NCBI GenBank assembly: GCA_947179485.1
Contig: OX359245.1
Coordinates: 47,417,067 to 47,481,066, forward strand
Length of the DNA stretch: 64,000 bases
From: Allacma fusca
Taxonomy: Eukaryota > Arthropoda > Collembola > Symphypleona > Sminthuridae
Direction of reading: 5' to 3'
Each line of letters starts with the position of its first letter. Position 1 is the stretch's first letter. Position numbers and translations under genes: made by a program. Of this stretch, positions 25,103-37,386 are shown piece by piece. Under the pieces are notes generated by a model, which was not told the DNA's origin, made no database searches, and saw only the letters and a program-made list of their open reading frames with translations.

Positions 25103-25982
25103 CAGTGAATTTCCCATATAGTGGTTTCCTCTTAGATGGCATTTCCTCTTTAGTGGCATCAAAAAACCCTCCCTAGAGGTTTGCAATGTTAAAGGTATAC
25201 TATATAGTGGCACCCGCTATAATGGTATTCCCTCTATAATGGCACCATTATGTGTTACGGTGGCTCGGCCATGAAAAATTATAATGGCAGCTGGCATAAA
25301 ATTAGCTAGTTAATGGTATAACAAGGTGTTATAAAACGTGCTGGAGGTAAATAATGTTTGTGTCGATTGGTCCAATTTTAATTCTAAATGTTACTGCATA
25401 ACATGGAATTCTTATTGAGGTATACTGAAGCTCTAGTATGATTATCTGAAGTTACGTAATAGTATCATTGACTTAAAAGGTAAAACGAACAGTTACACAA
25501 CAAAGCATTGGTATTTTTATCTTGGCCCACTTCTAATAAGTTTCAATTCGTTATTTATTTTTTAACGTAATTTAAACGTTTTCCATAATCTGAAGCCGAA
25601 ATTCGGTTTCTGGAAGGACGCTATATTATTTTGATGATGTTTTGAAAAGTGCACATGCCATAAAAATGTGGATTTCTTCACAAGTAGCTCCGACCAATCG
25701 GTCTGGAATGGTGACCTTGCAGTTGGAAAGTTTGCTACTACTTACAATATTACCAGTGTGAGGGTATCTATATTTACTGAATATTTTAAACTTACTGACC
25801 TTTGCACACCTCATAGGTTTACGCATTCTGTACAAATAAATTATTTTATAAATATATTTAGCCAGTTATTAGTTATAAACATTAATAGTATATAGTTAGC
25901 CATTAATACCATATAGTGGCATCTCTATATAGTGGCAGGAATTTGCCACTCCCTTGGAAACCACTATATAGGAAATTCACTG
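25103..25982 (+). mobile_element. Pogo/Tigger-like non-autonomous element, family A, complete copy
   Basis: CAGTGAATTTCCCATATAGTGG-type left end and CCACTATATAGGAAATTCACTG right end, flanked by TA at 25101-25102 and 25983-25984. ATAGTGG words recur at both ends. The AT-rich interior has no transposase. About 85-90% like 31084-31968 by eye. Confidence 0.9.
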
Positions 25983-26210
25983 TACTCTAAAAACTTTTTC
26001 AGGGTAAATGCCACTAGTTACCACTACACTACCAACAAAAATGGTCTGCGACAACTACTCTACTCGTCCTCTATTTTGTTGACAATCAAGACTACCACTA
26101 CACTACTTTCTACTAAAGTTTTACTTTCAGATACCACCTTTACTCTACTCTGCCACTACTTGCCGGAAGCTAAAAATTAGCGTTACTCTACACTACAACT
26201 ATTGTTCGAG
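25983..26210. repeat. CTACT/CCACTA word-rich segment
   Basis: ACTACCACTACACTAC and similar words recur from 26005 to 26205, resembling the word-rich ends of the hAT-like elements. Termini not found; could be a fragment. Confidence 0.3.
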
Positions 26211-26740
26211 TTCATACATCTTAAATCTGTAAATGACTGGAAATTTGAAATGTGTAGGTCCGCACCTTAATGTATATTTGCACACCTAGTACGGTAAAAA
26301 ATTATTAGGTTCAAACAAGTTCACTGTCACTAATGTAAATTACTAGCCTACAATAGATTATAAATGAACTTTGGTGATTCGAGATGTCCTGTTCTGGTTA
26401 GGTAAAACTAATTAGACTAAAATACATATAAATTATAAATATAAGTTGCGTGCCATTGTGAAAAGCAAGCCTTATCATTCCCATCAGCCTTCCACCAGAA
26501 CACTGATTCTTTGAATTCTAGTAACTTCCACTCTGAAACTCAAACGTTATTCACAAAGTACCAAGTTGTTTTTTCAGTAATACGGTCAAAATCTATAATA
26601 ACACTTACCTAATTCAGTTTTGTTTGCTCCAGTAACTATCTATATTCAGTTTTTACATCATTATTCACATTGCGCGCATTAATAACTACAGCCATTCAAA
26701 TCACGTTCAAACTCGTATAAATATTCATAGGAACTTAACT
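26211..26740 (+). other. Possible 5' LTR region of the BEL/Pao relic
   Basis: Upstream of the gag-pol relic there is TCGTATAAATATTC near 26714 (TATA-like). LTR ends were not defined; no second copy is in the window. Confidence 0.25.
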
Positions 26741-28570
26741 TCGCCACTAGGTGAGTTGGCGGCGTACTTACCAACATTTTTGGTCCTTCGAGCCGGATAT
26801 TGATCCTCTTCGTGATATTGTGTGGAATCGAAGTTATCTCCATTACATCACAGCTGAATCTTGGGAAGTCAGCCGATTCGGAGTCGAGCGAACCTCACAT
26901 CGTAGGCAACTGCGTTGTGGGGCAATCCGCACCTCTGAATACTACAAACATCTTTGAACAGCTGAGTCATCATGGAAGTCATGTACTAGAAGAGAAGAGG
27001 CTAGTACTAAGTAAAATTGCACAATACATGAATAAAGTTAAAGGTATGAATACAGAGTACTCGATTCTTGTGGAAGTCGCCGTGTATCTGGAGAAGGTCG
27101 ATAAAGAAGAGAAGGAACTGGAAAACGGATGTATCAGATGTTCTAGACGACGCGACGTATGAGCGTTTTGCTGAAGGTTACGCAGCAGCATTGAAGTCTA
27201 TCTGGGAGATGGAAATCAGCCTGAAGAAGCTCCCGAAGGCTATTCAGCAGTCAAGGGACACCGGGAAACTAAGTCTTCACAGACGTCAAATTGCCCGAGT
27301 TGGAGCTGCCCACGTTTTCCGGAGTCCCATTTTAAATGGTTGTTATTTGACCATGTTCTTTTCATGGCCAGCATCCACAATAACGCTTCCTTAAAAGGAT
27401 CCCAAAAGATGCAGTACCTGGTTTCGTCGACGACGATTATTGACCGAGACTGCTAAAATGGCAGATTACTGTAAATTCATACAAGAGTTTTCTTTAGAGA
27501 AGTCTTTAGGACATATAATGCAGGTAGAGTCTAGTGTATATGAATCTTACTCTCAAAATTACTATCTTCCTCATCACGCGGTGATAAAAGAAACTAGAAC
27601 CACCACTAAACTCCGAGAGGTATTTGGTCACCTATGTATCGACAGATTCAAGTGCATACAGATGACACACCGTACCAACGAATTGTTTGGAGAGAATCAC
27701 CACAGGGTCCTGAACTGGACTATGAATTACTAACCGTGACTTACGGGACTACCAGTGCAACCTACCTGCAACAGGACCTTGAAGCAGTTAGCCGAAGACG
27801 AGAAGGAATAGCATCCTATTGCTATTTAAATTCTCACCCACGATTTTTACGTCGATGACCGTTTGACTGAAACTAAGAACGTAGCGGCGGCTGGGGCTCT
27901 GAAAGGAGAACTTACAAGGTTACTACATCTAGGAAGGTTCACAAGATGTAAGTGGGCGTCAAATTACAATACCGTTATTATGTCCGATAGTGATAAGTTT
28001 AGTGTAGAAGAAGCCCAATTTACCTTCATTTAAGAAGAGCACGTCATGACGTTGGGTGTGCGTTGGCTTCCAATTACAGACGTGTTTAGCTTCCGAGTAA
28101 CTCAGCCTAAAAGGAAAATCCCTACTAAACGAAGGGTCTTGTCAGACGTAGCGAAAGTGTACGACCCGTTGGGCTGGCTTACACCTACAACCATTAAAGC
28201 AATTAATTCAAATTATTCTACAATCCTTATGGAAATGGGAGTTAACTTGGGGTGAGTCCTTACCTGAACAGGAGTAACGAGAATGGCAAACATATCAGTC
28301 ACAATTGTCATCATTAGAGAAAGCAAGTATCCCAAGATGTTGTAGAAAATTAGGTTCGGGCAAATGCAATCTACACGGATTCTGTGATGCCTCTGATTTA
28401 GCGTATGCGGCAGTAGTGTATGTCCGAACTCTTGACGAACATCTGGTAGTTACCATTGTTGCTGCATAAATCAAGATAGCCTCTCTCAATTAACATTGCC
28501 AAGGCTAGAGTTATGTGGTGGAGCATTATTAATCAAATTATTGACACTAATCTTGTCATCCGTACCTGAG
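26741..28570 (+). pseudogene. BEL/Pao LTR-retrotransposon gag-pol relic
   Basis: The leader motif TTTTTGGTCCTTCGAGCCGGAT (26776-26797 region) is typical of BEL/Pao elements. A gag section ends with LPELELPTFSG and SQKMQYLVS (about 27290-27430, in shifting frames). The reverse transcriptase follows with YYLPHHAVIKETRTTTKLR (27560-27620), then MYRQIQVHTDD (27634 on), and the catalytic YVDD at 27848-27859. RPTKRR-like IPTKRRVLSDVAKVYDPLGW (about 28110-28175) and a DASDLAYAAVVY RNase H-side motif (about 28390-28425) end the piece. Gag runs almost directly into reverse transcriptase, so protease and part of the polymerase are deleted. Several stops and frameshifts show it is dead. Integrase and 3' LTR are missing. 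Confidence 0.85.
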
Positions 28571-28889
28571 AAACCGTTGAATCCAGGCACGTATAGCAGC
28601 TGCCACAAAATTCCCATGGTCTGGCATTTTGAGGGGGTCCATGGGGTGTCGGCTCTACCATCCAATTGCACATACGGTTAATTATATTAACCCTTCTGAT
28701 TCCCCTACGCACTGCCTCTGGATCCAATTGAACGCGGGGTTGGTCTCCGTGTTCTGGATGGGCGTCGCCATTTGACTGTGCCTCTTCATTGGGCTGATGG
28801 TCTGCCTGCACTTTTTGGGGCTCAAAAATCTCCCCATTGACCCACACTCGAGGCTCTTCTGCTTCATCCGCAGGCATAGGTTCATCCAT
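28533..28889 (-). pseudogene. Gag-like N-terminal fragment of a minus-strand LTR element
   Basis: This 118-codon frame starts with ATG at 28889 on the minus strand. It encodes an acidic, Glu/Asp/Pro/Gln-rich protein start (MDEPMPADEAEEPRVW) with a segment RRGIRRVNIINRMCNWM. It lies downstream, on the same strand, of the LTR (29381-29856) and primer-binding site (29369-29378), exactly where gag should start. No zinc knuckle or protease is reached because the element is cut where it meets the oppositely oriented BEL/Pao relic. The low-complexity composition means the product call rests on position more than on sequence. Confidence 0.45.
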
Positions 28890-29368
28890 GCCATTGTATC
28901 CCTTGATCGTGTTCGGGAAAACGGGGAAAATTTAAAGGGGCCATCCTGTTGGGTTGTATGACTTGGATTAATATTACTCTTATGTGTTAAGTACTACTTA
29001 TTAATGACTGGAGAAAAACATCCTGTATAGCCCAATCCACTAATACCCTTTAAATACTGTTAGATGTATGCACACACAGGTGCAGAAATTACTATCTATA
29101 TATACAGGGTGTTTATATAGAGTCATAAAACCACTGTATGCACACAGTACCGAGACAATACCCCAGGTACTTGACTAGTAGACCTGTACTAACGACGTAA
29201 AAATAAACAACTATGAAAAAATGCGGCATTGGATATGCCATATAAACTGACGTTAGTCTTCAATTGGAAGTACACATGTACGTTTTGCATATGTACCTCC
29301 GCTCTCACGTACTAACTATAGTTTACGCTCACCAACACAACACTATATAACACAGAGTTACATTTACG

Positions 29369-29378
29369 TTGGGCGCCA
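29369..29378 (-). promoter_or_regulatory. tRNA primer-binding site
   Basis: On the minus strand this reads TGGCGCCCAA, a common retrotransposon primer-binding sequence, two bases after the LTR end. Confidence 0.7.
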
Positions 29379-29380
29379 AA

Positions 29381-29856
29381 TGTAACCGGGTAAAATGAGA
29401 CACTTTTACTATATGTATGAAATGGAAATTACACTATATACTTACGTGCATATACGCCCGATTACTCGTATGCCAATACTTGATGCAATATGAAGGAAAT
29501 AATAAAGTTCGAGGACTTTCCAATATATTTAATAACAATAAAATTGATACTTTATTTTATCAAAATTTCGGATCGTGAAATGGAGACTCTTGAAGTTTAT
29601 CTGACAGGTTTGAAATAACGAATGAATTCTGTCAAGAGTCTCCGGATTATTTATATAAATAATTGGAATGTGTAAAATCTAAACTATTTACAAAACGTTC
29701 TCGGATGTGTCCGGTTTCGGACAAATTCCGAAACCGAATTAAGTTTTAACTATATTTACATAAAAGGGAAAACAAATTCTTCCTTTTTAATTTATCCAAT
29801 TACGTCTTACAAATAATTTACTAATTCACATATGTATGTGTAATCTCGTGGTTACA
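29381..29856 (-). mobile_element. 5' LTR of a minus-strand retrotransposon
   Basis: A 476-bp segment bounded by TGTAACC and GGTTACA, a perfect 7-bp terminal inverted repeat of TG...CA type. It abuts the primer site on its internal side. No second LTR is in the window, consistent with truncation at the BEL/Pao junction. Confidence 0.75.
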
Positions 29857-30400
29857 CTTGAGTAAGAACTCCCATTTGAATTCCATGACCGTTTCCTGAC
29901 CTCACATATGTATAAGTACCTTTAGCTGGTCGAAATTATAAGCCAGTTATGCTCAACACAGGCACCTATTTTGACAAGTATCACCCTCTCCACGAAAAGT
30001 CCATTTTGTGTTGTTGTTTTTAATGAAATGCTGAACCATGATTTGGAGACTAAGCTCTAAACGTTTGAGACGAAAATTTTCAAACTAACCTGGCTGAGTT
30101 CGCAGGAAGACAACAGACATGGAAAAGGTACAGACAGTTTAATAAAAATAAGGGTTGTTAATTTAATGCATGTGCTAGGGTTACACAAGCCGACGAATAA
30201 GAGTTCCACAAGGCGAGACAAACCACACTAGAATATTGCACATGAGTTCACTGTTACAAGGAACTTTACAGAAACTCTTGTTCATAGTACATATTAGCGG
30301 ACGAGCGTTACCTCCTTCGAAACGATCAATAACAACCGCAATGCTTATTTTATATGGGCGTTGTAAATTCAAAAAATTAATTCAAGCTCGCGTTTGGTTA
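29857..30400. other. Unassigned DNA
   Basis: No gene or recognisable element. Minus-strand frame 30181-30372 shows no domain. Confidence 0.3.
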
Positions 30401-30655
30401 TAACGTATAGTTGACACACTCAAATTACATCAATCAACTACCACATGCTCTAGTACTCAAATACAGCAATCAGTTTCAGAAATTGATACTGTCTTCTAGA
30501 TCCTTAAAACAAAATAATACGGATCTGACAACAAGCAAAACTACACGGAAAAAACAAAATTCTTCTATTATTGTTCATTTACGAAGAGAACAAAACAAAG
30601 AGACACCACTACTGATAGACAGACTTATGCCGTATATATAAATACGTCAGTGCTC

Positions 30656-30870
30656 GGACTGGGTACAGAAACCATGTACCCGAATATCGGGTACGACAAA
30701 CCTATACCCATACCCGAGTACCCGGGTAAATTATTTCAGTACCCATACCCGTACCTGAAACTACAATTTAGTACATGTACCCACAATTTACCCGTACCTG
30801 TAATGTACCCAAAATCTGTACCCGTACACGTGTACCTATTGTGTGTACGCGGGTATTACTCGGGTACTGG
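30656..30870. mobile_element. hAT-like GGGTAC-family fragment
   Basis: It begins CAGTGCTCGGACTGGGTAC, the terminus of the complete copies at 44363 and 46160, and is full of GTACCC/GGGTAC words, but no matching right end exists. Confidence 0.65.
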
Positions 30871-31083
30871 AAGTTTGGCCGATTTAAAATCCCCGACGAC
30901 ATTTGCCTGCCCAGCTGAAAATTTTTAATTTGTCAGTTTTTTCACCTCCATTATCAGTAAAAGTGTCCGGGATTTTGGGAATTTTCCGTAGGTTTTAAGG
31001 TCATCCTAATTGATTTTTGTTAAATCATTTAAGGCCTTTTGTGATTTTTTTTAATAAACACTGACGAAATTCAAATGCTACTA

Positions 31084-31968
31084 CAGTGAATTTTCCATAT
31101 AGTGGTTCCTCTTAGATGGCATTCCCTCTTTAATGGCATCAAAACACCCTCCCTAGGGGTTTGCAATGTTAAAGGTATACAGTATAGTGGCACCCGCTAT
31201 AATGGTATTCCCTCTATAATGTCACTCTTATGTGTTACGGTGGCTCTGACAATGCGAAATTATAATGGCAGTTGGCATAAAATTAGCTAGATGATGGCTG
31301 CAAAAGTATAACATGATGTTATAAAATGTGCGGGCGGTTAATAATGCTTATGTCGGTTGGTTCAATTTTAATTTCAAATGTGAATACAGTTTGATTATTA
31401 TTTTGGTTTACTGAAGCCCTGGCTTGATTAGCTGGATTTATGTCATATGATCCGTGACTTAAGTTAAAACGACACAAATCAATGCCATTTTTGCCTTGGC
31501 TCACTTCTAATAAGTTTCAATTCCTGTTGATTTTTTAAAATAAATTGAATAATTATTATATTGAAATTTTAATTGACATTAAACAGACAGTCAAGCAAAA
31601 CCCCATAGTAAAAACCCGCAGAGTACTCAGTGGAAGTAATTCCCATTTTCATAATTCCAAGAATTTGAAGACGGGAATTTGGTTTCTGGAATGGTTACCT
31701 TGCAGTCGAAAAATTTGTTACGACTAACATTATTAATAGTATGAGGAAACCTAAAGTTACTGAATATCTTAAACTTAATGAAGCTTAGCATACCTCATAA
31801 TTTTGAGTATTCTGTAAAAATAAATAAATTTATAAATATATTTAGTTACAGTTATTGTCTACAAACATTAAAATTATATTGTTAACCATTAGTAACATAC
31901 AGTGGCATGCCTATATAGTGGCAGGAATTTGTCACTCCCTTGGAAACCACTATATAGGAAATTCACTG
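31084..31968 (+). mobile_element. Pogo/Tigger-like non-autonomous element, family A, complete copy
   Basis: Ends CAGTGAATTTTCCATATAGTGG-type and CCACTATATAGGAAATTCACTG, with TA on both sides (31082-31083 and 31969-31970). Same orientation as 25103-25982, opposite to 1-445. Non-coding. Confidence 0.9.
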
Positions 31969-32038
31969 TAGCAAGAAAAGCTTAAATGTACCATGTCATT
32001 AATTCTAACTAAATTCTAATAGTAAATCGTCTCTCCAA

Positions 32039-34830
32039 GTTAATCTTAATAATTTTGGTTCCAACCCCGACATGCTTTCATGTAATAATGTTTTTACACG
32101 GGAAATATTTTCAAATATGACTTTTCCTTACCATTTACTCCAGAATTGGTATAGCATTACAAACCTTGAGTGCATGGTCGCCAACCTTATACTCCAGTTT
32201 AATGGTTTTCATCAACAACGTAGTTCTAAAATACACAAGTGTCAACCTATGTAAAAGGCGCTCAGTGGAAGCACAAATTATTTTTAATTAATATTCCACT
32301 TTTAAGCAGCTTATTAGAATGAAGTAATTAGTAAGTAGAAAACTTGTTTTTGCTCCATGGAAAAATATCATAGTTGATGACAATTGTTATAATTTATAAC
32401 AATTTACCAATCGAATTGTTTTCAATTACATTTGCTCAAAATCTAGTTGGAAGTCACTCCGAATTTAAAGCTACTTCAAAATTTTTGAATGGCCCCTATT
32501 ATACGCTTAGGGGTTAAACTGGGGTTTAGAACGCCGTACTAAAATCTACAGAATTTTTGAGTGTATTTTTCCGATTGTTTTGTAAATTTCTTACGTTCAT
32601 ACAGACCTGTAAGTCCAAATCAAGTGGACGTCTGAAATTGTTGAGATTCCAATGGAATTCAAAAACATAAATAAGTCAGACACTGTGTAGTGAGTCGCGG
32701 AGTAGTAGGAAAACGTTATCTGGCGTCAAAGCGAAGGGTTATTTATAACAAGTCATTTACTATTTCTAAATCAGCATCGTCTCTCTGGTAGGAAGGCTCT
32801 GTGACCCGGCGTGTTTCTAAATGTATGCATAATATGCGCAAGGTATTGTAATTATTCTAATTAACTTCAAAATTTATTATATGAAGTTTTTAATCTTTTT
32901 ACATTTTGAGTGAATTTTAAAATCCAGATAATCGCCACTTGCTAGTATTTAAGTCGTGTAAATCCTCATTATTTTTAATTTCCGTAATTTACGTTACGTT
33001 CTAAGACATTATTCGTTTTTTAACGCGGTTTCCATTTTTCTGGTTTAGTTGGAAACAATAAAATAAAATTGTGATTTTAATTGTTACATTGACGTTTTAT
33101 TAAATTTGTTCGCATTGATATTGTGCAGCATAGTAGATCGAAATCTAGTTTATAATTTCTAATATGAAACCCTGTAAGTTTGTATACATCTGGCATAACG
33201 GAAATAACGTTTCAAGAAGACAATCGATTTTGGGCAGGACGGAGTTGTTACAAAGTTGTTTTCATCACATGTTTTTCTTTTCGTATGGGAATAAAAAATC
33301 AGGAGAATATATTTTGAAAATTGAAAGTTCCTTTAACAAGGTCACTTGAAATTATATTTTGTTCCCCTAGTCCTTATTCAGGGTACCATCCCAAGTAACA
33401 AAACATATGTTAATAAATGTACTCAAATGTGTTTTTCTAGAAAATGGATGGTAATTATTGCTTCACATTTTTGTATCCTGCGCCTGGAGTATAACCACAC
33501 AGGTTTTAAACATTTGCTCACATATTTTCTTAATTTTGGTAAAAATGAGCGCTGAATTTAAAAAAAGAATCTAGAAAATCACTACGTGTCTTACTTGACA
33601 ACTGTATTGATAATGTTTGATCCTGTGAAAAAAATGAGCAGTTTTGAAAATCTAGACGAAAGAATTGGAAAAAGGCATAATAACTGAATCATTTTAATAA
33701 ACCTAGTATTTTAATAAATCTGCTCAGCAACCACTGTTATTTAAACCACATTTGATCTTTCAATTTAACTTGCTGTAAATATAGTTGGAAGCATACTTGC
33801 AGTTTTGTTCCAAAGTTCAAATTCAGTTCCATTCATATCCCCAAATTTGTCGTGCCGTTCAGTTAAGTTCAGTTCCCGTTGTCCAAAGCCTGTCGTAGTT
33901 CAATTCAGTTCACTGCGTACTTTCCAGTCGTTACGTTCAGTTCAGTTCACTCTTGCAGTATTTTTCCAAAGTTCAATTCAATTCATTATATAATTTTCGG
34001 TCGTTCAGTTAAGTTCGCTTCAGCTGTCATTTGCGAGCCAATTAGTTAGTCATTTATGATATATTTAAGTGACATTTAGTTTGATTTTTATAACTGACTT
34101 TGAACTTTTACTAAAAAACTATTTTTGGTTAAATGACTGATTAAATAACTGGTTTAAAAACACCGGAGTTTTAAAAGCAGTATTGATTTTGAGCTTTCTG
34201 GTAAACAAGTTAATAAATCATGTAAATATGTTTACAATTATTGCGCGTTTTAATTCATACGATTTCGCCCGAAATGTGCCAAATATGCGTTATTATATAC
34301 ATATAAGAAACCAGCTAACTATTTTTTGATTTGTAATGTAATGTCATTCAAATGAATAGTCAAAAACCAGCGTGCTAGCTTTTGAGATTATAACTATAAA
34401 ATATATGGTCATGCAATTTATAGATATATAGTTGATATTCGTGTTGCTTTCACGAATATAAAAGTTCATATTCAAACCTGGGCTCTTAAGTTCAATTCAG
34501 TTCAGTTTGTGTTACTTGAACGTACGATGAACGTTCGTTCACATTCATAATAAGTTCTGCTGAGTTCAATTCAAATTCATTCCATCACAATTTTGCATTC
34601 AACTAGTTCGTTCAAGTTCATTCAAAAACAATGAAAATAAGGGCTAGTTCAGTTCAGTTCACCACTTTATGAACTGAACGGCTGCAAGTATGGTTGGAAG
34701 TAACCCCAAATTAAATGTTACCTCCAAATTTTTGTTACTGACACGTTTTATAAGGTTAGGTGTAAAGCATAGTTTAGTTGAACTCTGTAATAAAATGTAC
34801 CCGTTTTTTTGAGTGTTTTATAAATTTCTT
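32039..34830 (+). repeat. Long direct duplication, copy 2 (paired with 15093-16920)
   Basis: Collinear with copy 1 on the same strand, including the hub variant TGGCGTCAAAGCGAAGG at 32721, but lengthened by the hAT-like insertion at 33792-34692. Stops interrupt all frames. Confidence 0.85.
33792..34692. mobile_element. hAT-like element, GTTCA/TGAAC family, perfect 8-bp target duplication
   Basis: Ends CATACTTGCAG and CTGCAAGTATG are exact inverses. GTTGGAAG is present at 33784-33791 and 34693-34700 and only once at the empty paralogous site 16796-16803. TTCAGTTCA and GTTCAA words crowd both ends. Non-coding interior. Confidence 0.93.
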
Positions 34831-35206
34831 GCTTTCAAAAATAACTGAAAGTCAACATCAAGTGAACGTCTGGAATTGTTAATATGCCATTTGAAACATA
34901 CGGAGGTTACTCTCAGATTTAACACATGTCCAGGAGCAAGAAATACTAATGTGGCGTGAAAGCGAAGCCAGTCATTCTCATTTTCTAAATCAGCCTCGTC
35001 TCTCTTGTATGTGTTGGAACGGCGTGTTTCCTAATGTCTGCAACATATGTAATACATCGATTTTGAAGGTCCTTAATTTTGAGTATATAAATTTGAAATT
35101 GCGATGATTGTCTCTTACAGGTATTTTAGTCATGTCAATTAACATTATTAAGAAAATTATAAAGAAGCTATTTTGTGGAGCGGATTTTGAAAAAACCAAC
35201 GCGACA
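34831..35206 (+). repeat. Hub block copy (hub at 34952)
   Basis: TGGCGTGAAAGCGAAGCC, then TCATTTTCTAAATCAGCCTCG, then the shortened AT-rich tail, ending in GGAGCGGATTTTGAAAAAACC. Confidence 0.7.
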
Positions 35207-35214
35207 ATTGTAGC

Positions 35215-36238
35215 TAGGAGTGGGACTGTTCCGGAATGTTCCAGGATTTCTTGGAATGGTCTGCTCCTTGAGCCTGGACCGGACCATTTTATCTGTTCTC
35301 AGTGTAGGACCAGGACCATTAGGTCTTTTAGACTGTAGGACCGGAACCATCTGGTCCGTACAAATTGCTGGAACAGGAACATATGTTCTGTTCCTCAAAA
35401 TAACTCGGACCCGACCGGAACAGAACAGACCAGACCACTTGGACCGAATTGGTTCATAGTACAGGAAAAACTCGATATAACGGATGGCTCTACAACGGAA
35501 ATTTAGTTACACCGGACAGATTTGTCCGGCTCCCATATAACCAATGCTAAAATTATTGCATACAACGGGCATTTTTTATAGCGGACAAATTTTACTGGTC
35601 CCCTGGAAATCCGTTATATTGAGGTTTTCCTGTACGATCACAACATGCAAGCATTTGACAATTTAGATAATGTTTTGAATAATTTATTTGATTATTTGAA
35701 ACGAAGTTTCAAATTCACGGCTCAAATTCAAAAACGGTTTCGGGTCAATATTTTAAAGAACCGTTACATTTCGGTCCGGTTTCGGGTCATCGGTTTATGA
35801 ACCATCAAATTTCGGGACGGTTTCGGGTACAAAATTCAAAACCGAAAGTTTTCGGGAATGGTTTGTTAAATCTGCCATTTTGGATGAAAACGCGAAACTT
35901 GCATTTGGCCAGCATTTGTCAACTATCATTTGAAAAGGCGACACAATTTTGGCTTCCATAAAAATGAATCATATACATTTTCTGTCGGTTCGGAAAGGAA
36001 CCAGAACCGGTTCGGGAACCGCTTTTATTTTCCGGATCGGTTCCGGGAAGCCAAAAATGTCCCGGACTCGAAAATATCGGTTCCGGTTTTGGGAACAGAA
36101 TTGAGATTTTTTTCGGTTCGGGAAAACGAGTCGGGTCGAGTCCATGTTTTGGTACCGTTCAGAAACACTAGAACAGACCATGGAACAGACCAGAACGGAC
36201 CAAAATTTCTGGTCCGGACCAGAGCAGTCCCATTCCTA
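35215..36238. mobile_element. hAT-like element, GGTCC/GGACC family, copy 2, perfect 8-bp target duplication
   Basis: Ends TAGGAGTGGGACTG and CAGTCCCATTCCTA. ATTGTAGC at 35207-35214 and 36239-36246. Both ends are built from GGACC, GGTCC, GGAAC and CAGACC words. A pogo-like element is nested at 35462-35632. The ORF at 35930-36382 crosses the right end and is compositional in most of its length. Confidence 0.9.
35462..35632. mobile_element. Short pogo-like non-autonomous element nested in a hAT-like element
   Basis: A 171-bp palindromic element. Left CAGGAAAAACTCGATATAAC and right GTTATATTGAGGTTTTCCTG, flanked by TA on both sides. Copy 1 of the host element has the uninterrupted site at 2514-2530 with a single TA. 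Confidence 0.9.
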
Positions 36239-36246
36239 ATTGTAGC

Positions 36247-36382
36247 TTTTGATTCCAAGTTACCAACATATTTTAATTTTCCTCTTTTACCCCTCAACTC
36301 TAAAGACTTGAGTAGAAATTGTGTCCGGGATTTATTAAGAAGTTATATTTCCGACAAAATAAACGAGAAACTTCAAGATTAA
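36247..36382 (+). pseudogene. Decayed coding segment with the NCVRDLL..YISDK module
   Basis: Reads FNFPLLPLNSKDLSRNCVRD then LLRSYISDKINEKLQD before a stop. Related to 19420-19530 and 54150-54260. Protein family unknown. Confidence 0.45.
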
Positions 36383-37190
36383 ATAATAAAAATGTGGTGG
36401 TAAATTAGTTAAATTGGGACTAAACCAGAGAATTTTAAAAATTATCCTACAAATTTATAACTACACTGGCCTGTCTTACCTACCCGTGTTACGTTTCTGG
36501 AGTGGATGGAAAAATGTTTTGTGTGGCGTTGTTATTATTTTAAAAATATCTAGGGGGATGAATATTACATTACAAACAATTTATTTTATTGCAATTAAAA
36601 TCTCAAGCAATAAATTTCATGTCTCATATTTTCCAGGCGCTTGTGATTTACAACTGAATTAGAGGGAATCTGGGGCGATAAGTAAACTGTAATATTTTTC
36701 GGGTTAAATATTTGTCAATTCATCCCGAAGAAATTGCAGTCACGAAATTTACACGTCCAAGTTTTGTAAATATAGCCCAGACGTTCTTATGTGTTACATG
36801 CATCATTTATGCGCCACGTACACCCTGGTACCTGTTATTGCCCACAGGTCCAGTAATGAGACTCATTTTGGGTACAGGTACATTTGATGCAAAGGTACAA
36901 TGATTTAAATTGAGATCAGATACATGGCCAACAAATTTGGATCTGTTAATTCAACTTTGTTATGTTCCAATGAAGCATGCCAAATTCTCAACGTAGGAAA
37001 TATATTATTTCAAAATGTATTCGTGAAAAAATCAAATAAGCCCATGTGTATTTGAAAATTAAAATCTCTAATAAATTTTAGCCTCATTATTTTCCCTTAG
37101 CGACCGCAGAGACCAAAACAGGTGAATTAAACGAGATTTAAATGTTTGGGAAAAAACTTGCTTCAAAAAAAATCTTACTTAAAAATCTTA
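36383..37190 (+). repeat. Dispersed repeat block, hub variant TGGCGTT at 36524
   Basis: It aligns with 56010-56310 (TGTGTGGCGTT, CAGCAATA.ATTTCAT.TCT.ATATTTTCCAG, CTTGT.ATTTAC). No gene. Confidence 0.55.
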
Positions 37191-37191
37191 T

Positions 37192-37386
37192 TTGGTAGAT
37201 GTGATTTTGAAACGCTCGAAAGATTATTGGCCGACAAAAATTTGTACGACGCTTCACTTCAACCCAATACGGAGTAACAATTTTCAATTGTGGATCCGGG
37301 GAATTTCAGACTATTTCAGAAAGCTTTGTCAAAATATGAATTTACGTCAGCAAAATGCTAAACATGGGAATATCCTGTTAAAGTAA
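37192..37386 (+). pseudogene. Decayed coding segment, paralogous to 49180-49290 and 55205-55325
   Basis: The likely original frame encodes CDFETLERLLADKNLYDASL and, after a stop, QFSIVDPGNFRLFQKA. The same order is seen in the two other copies in more decayed form. Family unknown; part of the old repeat unit. Confidence 0.4.

Noticed and set aside
35930..36382. 150-codon ORF
   Set aside because: Most of it is word-array sequence of the hAT-like right end; only the last 40 or so codons match a recurrent coding relic, annotated separately.
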